Made by a program: the position numbers and the translations under genes. The notes below the pieces were generated by a model. That model did no database searches. It was not told where the DNA came from and saw nothing but the letters and a program-made list of their open reading frames with translations. Shown in pieces: positions 10,151 through 18,500 of a stretch of 21,085 bases of DNA. The first letter of the stretch is position 1; the number at the start of each line of letters is the position of its first letter. This stretch comes from Priapulus caudatus (lineage: Eukaryota > Priapulida > Priapulimorpha > Priapulimorphida > Priapulidae), in assembly GCF_000485595.1 (NCBI RefSeq), contig NW_014579161.1:12897-33981 (forward strand). Reading direction: 5' to 3'.

Positions 10151-10181
10151 ACGCCCCCCTCTCGTCGCCCAGTCTCTAGCT

Positions 10182-10349
10182 CGCCAGGGGGCGCCGCTAC
10201 GGGTTAGCGGAGTAGGGGGAGCCCTCGCGGCGCTGCCTCTCTCTCACGCCAGGGGGCGCCGCTACGGGTTAGCGGAGTACTCTCTCACGCCAGGGGGCGC
10301 CGCTACGGGTTAGCGGAGTAGGGGGAGCCCTCGCGGCGCTGCCTCTCTC
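10182..10349. repeat. Tandem repeat with AGGGGGCGC cores overlapping the stop codon of the IRS-like gene
   Basis: Three copies of a module CGCCAGGGGGCGCCGC plus TACGGGTTAGCGGAGTA lie at about 10182, 10247 and 10288. Two of them are followed by the same GGGGAGCCCTCGCGGCG segment. The module contains the TAG stop (10303-10305 on the minus strand) and encodes the C-terminal tail GSPYSANP, so the protein's end lies within the repeat. The AGGGGGCGC cores (10186, 10251, 10292) resemble the CTCF binding core. Confidence 0.8.
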
Positions 10350-10791
10350 TCTCGTCTCCGATGCACTTCATCGCTTGAGTCGCTAGCAGGTTGATCGAGA
10401 CGTACTCCGTCGCCGGTCGCCGCGGCGACGACCCCCCGCCTCCTCCGCTGCCTCCCGTATCGCTCGCCTTCAGCTCCATGTAGTTCACGCTCCCGCCCGC
10501 CGCCGCCGCCGCCGCCGCAGGCGGCGCAACCCGGTGGCAGCCGCACTCGTGGCAGACGGCCGGGGTCGGCTGGCAGGGGGAGCCACTGCGAGCGACGGGC
10601 CGCATCATGAGGTAGTCCGTGTCGGACGCTGTCGTCGTCGTCGTCGTTGACGACGGCGGCAGAGGCTGCTGCGTGCGCGCCGCCCCGCCGCTCATCTTCA
10701 CGTAGGGGGCGCTGTCGTGGGGTCGCGACCTCGTTGCCGCGGCGCCTTCCATCATGAGGTAGCCGTCCTCTTCCACGTCGGCGGTCTTCTC
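10303..10791 (-). CDS. IRS-like gene, terminal coding exon
   Basis: The acceptor CATGCTTTCAG precedes GAGAAGACC at 10791. There are 162 codons plus TAG. Tyrosine motifs in order: GYLMME, PYVKMS, DYLMMR, NYMELK and EYVSIN. A polythreonine run, a polyalanine run (7 A) and a Gly-rich run lie between them, with one cysteine cluster CHECGCH. The last residues, GSPYSANP, are encoded by the tandem repeat at 10182-10349. Confidence 0.85.
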   Translation of the reverse strand, partial: EKTADVEEDGYLMMEGAAATRSRPHDSAPYVKMSGGAARTQQPLPPSSTTTTTTASDTDYLMMRPVARSGSPCQPTPAVCHECGCHRVAPPAAAAAAAGGSVNYMELKASDTGGSGGGGGSSPRRPATEYVSINLLATQAMKCIGDERERQRREGSPYSANP

Positions 10792-12475
10792 CTGAAAGCA
10801 TGGCGAGAAATTGTTCATTCCATATTCATCTTTGTTCATCCTTCGTTTTTCATACAGAACATTATACGGACTTATTATTAATGACCTACTTTATACTACT
10901 GACTTTAAAGTGATTACGTCACTGTAAATAGTAAAATAAAAATAAATTTCCACTTTTTCACAAAATATAAGTAATTCTGTTCACTTTTTATGGTTAAATT
11001 GCGGCATTATACTTTTTATTTTACTATATTGTTTGATGTGAACATACACTTGTGACTCATACATAGCCCATAGCAAGCAATTAATGTTAGGAACACAATA
11101 TCAAATCGTTCATTTTTTTCGATTTTTAACTAGTCGAGAAAAAATCTTATCAGGTAAGAATTTGACGATACGTTTAGTCACGTTAGTTCTTACTTTTAAT
11201 GTAAAAAAATGGCAACAATTTTTTTTACAAATTTTACCATAGAAAATTCCTGACGTAGTAAATTTAACCCCTTATCCTCCATTTCTCATAACGCTTCCCT
11301 TAACCTTCATCCGTCGTCCTACCTCCCTTATTATACCGTATCCCAAGTCTCTCGCCCCCTCCCCCATCCCATCCTCCCACCCCCGCATCTTACCTTCATA
11401 GTGCGGCCGTCCATGACGAGGTACAAGTCCTCGACCTGCCGCAGCATGGGGTTAACCACTGCGCAGCGGGGGTGCGAGGCAGCCAGGGAGGGGCCGGCGA
11501 CGCGCGGGGAGGGGTCGTGGGCGGGGCCCACCCGCATGTCTAGGTACGCGTCCGTGTCCTCCGTCCGACTCTGCGGGTTCACGTACGCGATGCTCCTGTG
11601 CGAGGAAAACAAACGAACACCCGTTACCATGACGACCAGGCCGACTAACGTTGCCAGCACATAATTTTGATTGCCGTTAATCGATGTAATGATAATAACT
11701 AATCTTGAAATATTTTATAAACCCTATATTAAAAATCATTATAATTATAATTATTATTTTTTATTATAATTATTATTAATATTACTATCATTAATGTTAT
11801 TATTAATAATTCAACTGCTTTCTTGCTGGAAATTCAACTCGTTCCAACAGTACAAAGACGGATGCTAGCGCCACCTACCGGCTCGAGATTTTGCACGGAG
11901 CACTCTGTCGCCGTGGTAACGTGCAGAACTGCGGATACTTGGTGCACTGCTGCTGCTGCGCGGCGTCCGACGGCACCGTTAGTTCGTCGTCGCTGTGGTA
12001 GGTGGCACCACCGCCGTCGAGCGCGGTGATGGCCTTCCGATTGACCCGGGCGTAGTCCTTGGCGGAGCGAGGTCGGTGAATGTTGACAACGTTGGAACCT
12101 GCGGAGAGACAGAGACAATGTGACAATGTGACAATGTGACAACACGGGAGAGACAGAGGGGCGAGGCTCGTCACTGTTGCTGCTCTCGTTTGTTGTAGTG
12201 TTGTTGTTGTTGTTGTTGTTTGTGTAGCTGTTGTTGGTAGTGGTGGTGTCACTGTTGTTTTTCTTTCCCCTCTTGTAATTGTCACTGTTGTTGTTGTTGT
12301 TGTCACTCTTGTTATTTGCATAGCTGTTGTTGTTGTTGTTGTTGTTGTTAATTTTGTTTTCAATATCTGTTTTGCTGTTGTTAATGTAGTCGTTCGTGAT
12401 TTTTTCTGTTGTTGATGTCGCTGCTGCTGCTGCTGTTGTTGATGTCGCTGCTGCTGCTGCTGTTGTTGTTATTGT

Positions 12476-12527
<52 letters not shown>

Positions 12528-15500
12528 GGTGTTGTTGTGTTATGTGCTAATGTGCGGCAGCGTTGGCCCTTACCTTTGGATGTGTCAGTACCGCTGGAGG
12601 ATGCAGACAGAGACTCACAGCTGCTTCCAACGACATTCTTCTCAGCTTCCTTTGCTGCAAAATGAGAAGCATCGAGGTTTAACAACATGTAGTTACAGGG
12701 ATGGAAGGATGGGTGGATGGATAAGTGGATGGATGGATGGATGGATGGGTGGGTGGATGGATGGATGGATGGGTGGGTGGATGGATGGATGGATGGATGG
12801 ATGGATGGGTGGATGGATGGGTGGATGGATGGATGGATGGATGGGTGGATGGGTGGATGGATGGATGGATGGATGGATGGATGGAAGGATAGATGGGTAA
12901 ACTGACAGACGGGCGGATTGACTGACGTGCAGGTCGGCAGATGGGTGGTATACATAGCTACATGTACATGCATACTATCAGACACTAACACACACAGTAA
13001 TTAGACACTAATTATTAATTAGTAATTACAGTCATGACAGTCATTGCGCTACGGCTGCCACGCTACGTGCCACGCATAACTCACCTTTCTGCATGCGACG
13101 CTCCATATCCGTACGCAGCCACGCCGGCATGCTGCCCTCAGACTCCGCCCGCGCTCGCTCGCCCTCGCTGCGAGGCGGCGCCACCGCACGGGGCTTCCTG
13201 TTCGGCTTGCGCGAGCGCGGAAGCGAGTTCTGTCCCATCTCGACGTAGTCGGCTCCCGCTAGCGGACGCAGCAGCCGCTGCTGCCCCTGGTAGACGGCGT
13301 TCATGTCGGCGTACTCGGACGCGTGCGCCGGCGGCGGCCCCTGCTGCTGCGCGGCGAACGTCTTCGCGCGGCGCAGCGCGGTGGTGCCGCCGCGGCGGCC
13401 CGTCGCCGGTGGCGCCGAGTGAGAGAGCTGGCCGAACATGGACGCGGGAAGGCTGACCTTCCTAGACGGCGCCGTTCCGGCCGCCTTGTCCTCGATGCTG
13501 TTCGAACGACTGCGGATTCGGAACGAGAGACGCGAGAACAGCGACGAGCGCTTGCGCTCCCGAACGCCGCCAGGGGGCGACACCGCGAGCTCGGCGGAGG
13601 CCGAGCGCGCGTGACGCGGCCCCGCCACCGCGTCCATCCGCACGTAGTCCGGCCGCCCGCGCCCGCCACCCCCCGCGCGGGCAGCGGCTGGAACGCCGGC
13701 CGCGGTGTGTCAGGCCGCCGGGCCAAACCGGATGTGGTGTCGCTGTCGATCGAATACGCTCGCCGCGTGCGATTCGGAGATTTCTTCGGCGGGTAGCTGA
13801 CGCCCATCTTGCTGCTCCCGCCAGGGGACGCCGCGCAGCGCCGCGTCGACGGACTGCCATGCCGGCGCGAGGTAAAGAACGGCAGCGCGCTGCCGGCGCG
13901 AGGGAGTGCAGGACGGCTTCTCCGTCTTCCGAGTCCTTTCGCTTCACATGCTTCTTCTTGTGCGGCGCCGGCGGGCGCCTCCTCCACTGCGGTCGAAAGG
14001 TCGCGCCGCGTCGGCAGGGTCGCGTAGTTCGCGTTCGAAGCGGTCGGCTGAGGGCATGAACGGCAGCAGCCGCCAGCTTTCGCGGCTCGCTCATCCCTAC
14101 GCTCGGCGCCCCCCACTGCCCGGCTTGCTCTTTGCGGTGGCGAAGGGGCGTGCCCACACCACCACCGCTGTCAGAGGGGCCGAGCACCATCCCGAGCTTG
14201 CGCTGGTCTTTCGCGGCAGAGTTCCGCGCCCCGGCCGCCCCGCGCCGCCATCCAATCAGATACTCCCCATCGTTTCCGCCGTCGCCGCCCCCTCCTCCTC
14301 CTCCCCCCTCCTTCTCCTCCTTTCCTCTCGCCGCCTCCTTCCGCCTCCTGCGACTCCAGGCAACTCGCTAGTTCCTTCCGACGCCGACGTGCTGGCGCGC
14401 CTGGGGGGCGGACGCCGGCGCTCGCGGGCCTCTCCTCGGCGACACGCCCATGTCGCCCCACAGCTCGCGCCGCCGACGGCCACGGGTGCGGAGTGGAACT
14501 GCAGGTTTGACCGTAAATTTGTTGTCGTGCGCGCCGAGCCGGCGCCACCTGGCGGCCGCCGCCGCGATGCAGCTGTCGCAGGCTCGCCATGCCGCGCCAC
14601 GGGTCGCTTGTCGGGCGGCCCGCCGCTGCCGCCCGCTCTCGGCTGCTCTGCACGACGGCTGCACTGCCCCGCCGCGTCAGCCGCGCGCCCCTACTCCCTC
14701 GTTCTGACGACACCCCCGGCTAGACGGGCGCCGCCGGCCCCAGCCCGTCTGACCCATCGGTCGATGGCGAGACGCCGCGTGTGGCCCCGACGTTGAGTGC
14801 GAGGAAGGAGAATGGCAGCACTCCACCCCTCCTCCCTAGCCTTCTCCTCCTCCTCTCCGTCGCCGGGGGATCCGATCGGGATCGAGGGCGGATCAATTTC
14901 TGCGCGTATATTGAGAGGCTCCAGCCGCCGCTGCCGGTCAGTGTCTTCGCGGCCGCGCCGGGACTCAAGGGGCCGCCTCGCCATGCCCGGCGTCCACGGG
15001 GCGACCGCGCGGGCTCTCGCCCTCCCACACTCTGCACACTCTCTCTTCTGCGACGAGGTCCTCTCCAAGCCTGAACGTCTCGCTCGACCTCCCCCTCTGC
15101 CTCCTCCGCCGCCGCCTGCCGCCCGGCCTCCGCAGCCGCGCCATCGCCAAACCCGAGACTCGCGTAGCTCTATCCGCCCGTCCGTCGTCGGCCGCATTGG
15201 CGCGGCGCCCGCGTCTCCGGGGCACGTCGTCGTCGTCCTACCGTCCCGTTACAGACCGACCTCTTTATATAGTGAACCGCGCCCCGTTGAACCAGCGCAC
15301 TAGCCCGCCCCCGCTCGTGCGTCCCGCGCGACGTCGTGTCCCTGCGCGGGCGACGCGCGCCGGCGAGAGCGTTCCTCTTCTCTCGGTTCTCGACGGCAGT
15401 CTGCAACCATCAGCCGCAGCAGTCGGTGGCCGCCTGCTCTACCATGAGGCAGTCCTGCAAGGTGAGACACTGTAATGAGACACTGTATGCAGACACTATG

Positions 15501-18500
15501 AGCACTTTGAGACACTGTATTGAGACAGCCTGTATGAGACACTAGTATGAAGACACGTATGAGACACTGTTTGAGACAGCTGTTGAGACACTGTATGAGA
15601 CACTGCTATGAGACACCTGTATGAGACCACTGTTATGAGACACTGTTTGAGACACTGTCGTATGAGACAACTGTATGAGACAGCTGTATGAGACACTGTA
15701 TGAGATGTTGAGACACTAGACCTGTATGAGACACTCTATGGACCACTGTTTAGAGATACTGGTTGAGACACTGCTATGAGCGACACTGTATGAGTTACAC
15801 TCTATGAGACACTGTATGAGACACTGTATGAGGACACTCTATGGACACTGTCTGAGACACTGATATGGAGACGCTGTAGGGAGACACTGTGTAGACACTG
15901 GTATGACGACACTGTATCGAGACACTGTATGAGACACTTGTATGAGACACCTCTCCTGTTTAGACACTCACTCATGAGACACTTCGTATGGAGGGTACAC
16001 TGGTATGCATGACACTGTTTGAAAACACTGATATGAGACACTGTATAGAGACACACTGAGACATTCGTGTATGAGATGCACGTGTATACTCATCACACTC
16101 GCTGCCAGATACGTTAGCCAATATTAGTAATATATATAATATGTCATTAATAGATAATATTTATGAAGACACAGTGATCCGGCACCGTGCGCACCGATGC
16201 TGTGGTCTAGTGCCAAGCCCAACCACCTACCGATGAATGCGTATTCGGTCGTATCGTAAGTCCGCGTCCCTCGTAGCTTTCCATCAATCAAAACACTTCT
16301 CCTCCTCCTCCTATATCCTCCTCCGTCCGTCGTTCTTCACCTTCCCTTCGGAGCAGCCACCTCAGGCGCCCAATCTGCTGCCTGAGAAAGTCTCGGACCC
16401 CGCGATATCGACCATGCGGCATGCCGCGCCACCTCGGGGCGCCCGCAACACATCGCCGTAGTAGCCTGCTCTGATCTCAAGTCGACCCCTTGACCCGCGG
16501 TCGCGACCCGGGAAGCGCTGAATCCCCGCCGCCCGGAGTCCCGTAAGGAAGCGAGGGGGGGGGGGGTAGCACTCCGGTCACACCTCTTATCCTACGCAAC
16601 CGGGCCGAACCCAACCGTTCCGCCGTCAGCTCAGCCAGGCCACTCGCTGCCGCCCGCGACGCGCCTAGTGCGGCCAGTCCCTGCTGCATCGCAGGTGGCT
16701 CGCCGCGCGGCGCCTTAGCCGCACAGCCCGGCTTTCCCCTGCTTTTTCCCTGTCGTCGCCCATGAGTCCGACGCTTCGCCCCGCCTGCTGCCCGCTGCGG
16801 CACAGAACCTGTCCGCGAACCACTTTCATTAGTCGACGGGGCGGTGCCCGGCCTCCTTATTTCACCAGCTCCTCGGCGCCACGCGACTGTGCGTCCGCCT
16901 TCGTCCCGCGTCTTTAGGGTGGCGCCCACTGTCGTCACCCGTGTTCGGCATTCCGACGTTTTTTTCATCGAGCTGCGAGATGCAGCAGATCGCGCGTAGG
17001 CCTTCGTCGTCGGCGGTGTTCGGCCAAACGCCACGACGCCGCTTCGCTCCGCTGGAATATCTCGACGACGCAATTCCGCTCTCTCCCACCGAGTGACGTT
17101 CGCGCTTCGCCGCTGAGAAACTGCCGCCGAACATCTGCCGGATCGCCTTGCGCACTGGCGAACAAACCTGGCCACGTCAGCCGTTGATGTCATCGATAAA
17201 TGCTGCCAACTGTGCATCGTGCATCGCATATATATATAGTCAACAGTTACTGTCGCATCATGACAATGCCATTTTTATATTGTCAGCAGTTACTGCTCAC
17301 TTGATGCATTCCAGAATGCATCGTCAGCCAGTCTACTCTGAGTTGTGCCTAATGATGATGTCAGCAGTTACTGTGCATCGTGCAATGATGATGTCAGCAG
17401 TGCATTGTGCATTGATGATGTCAGCAGTTACTGTGCATTGTGCATTGATGATGTCAGCAGTTACTGTGCATCGTTCATCGATGATGTCAGCAGTTACTGT
17501 GCATCGTGCATCGATGATGTCAGCAGTTACTGTATATAAGATTATGACATAAGAGGTAGACAGACATAGCAGGGTTCGTAGCGACATTTACTACTACAAA
17601 TAATTCAAGTGATCAATATAATATAAAATCATTATTTAAACTTATTTAATTGCAAATAACAAATGCCAACAAGCTGACAAAGGCAGCCACGTTTTACCTT
17701 CTCTGGGATAGGCGGCTTGATAGTCAGTGTGCTCCCCGAGGGGGAGCCACCGTGCGGCGACGCGGTGCGAGCCGGCGATCCGTCCTCGCTCGTGGGGCCC
17801 GGCGGGGGCGGTAGGAGCTCGGAAAACGAGCTCGCTTCGCCAAAGTTAGCGGAGGCGAAGAGCTGTGGTCGGTCGGACGACGCGTGGCTGCTGCTGGTGC
17901 TCGACTGTCGTGAGCGGAAGCTGGCGTCGTTGCCTGGGCAACGGGAGACAGGGAAACGGTGACGCGACAATCGGTCAGCGAGCGTTAATGAGTTCGTTAT
18001 TTATTGAGTCTGATGTAATCGTTAATTTTGACATAAGTCTGATGTGAGCACACGCACGCACGCACGCACTCACACAGGCCACACACGCACACACGCACGC
18101 CACACACGCACACGCACACACGCACGCACGCAGGCCACACACGCACGCACGCACGCACGCCACACACGCACGCATGCACGCACGCCCACGCACGCACGCC
18201 ACACACGCACGCACGCATGCCACACACACACACACACGCACGCATGCACGCACGCCACACACGCACGCACGCATGCATACAGGCCACACAGGCCACACAC
18301 GCACGCACGCACGCACGCACAGAGAGATGAGAAGTACTCACATGAAAAGTTGCGCAGGTAGAGTCGGTGTCTGTTCGAGGTCAGTTTGCCCTCAGCTGCC
18401 AGCTTGAAGGCAGCGACCATATCCTCAGCCTGAGAGCCGAGCAGCACATACACACCCATGCCAGCTACCAAAACAATGATAGCGTCAATAAACAATGAAA

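Noticed and set aside
12697-12905. Long open frames reading MDGWMDGW or HPSIHPSI
   Set aside because: They are translations of a GGAT minisatellite lying in an intron of the minus-strand gene.
11834-12991. 385-residue minus-strand open frame
   Set aside because: Most of it is microsatellite translation (poly-Asn/Thr and HPSI repeats). The real exons inside (11879-12098 and 12574-12654) use spliced frames with consistent phases.
15258-15275. TATATA-type box suggesting a promoter in the GC-rich region
   Set aside because: No transcript start, leader or coding frame can be tied to it on either strand, and the region probably contains sequence errors.
14781-15303. Pro/Arg-rich + strand open frames as possible genes opposite the IRS-like gene
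   Set aside because: Many equivalent frames exist on both strands. Composition alone explains their length, and no motif or splice site supports one.
17352-17540. Regular 33-bp repeats resembling a CRISPR array
   Set aside because: The units are contiguous with no unique spacers, there are no cas genes, and the context is an animal intron. It is a minisatellite.
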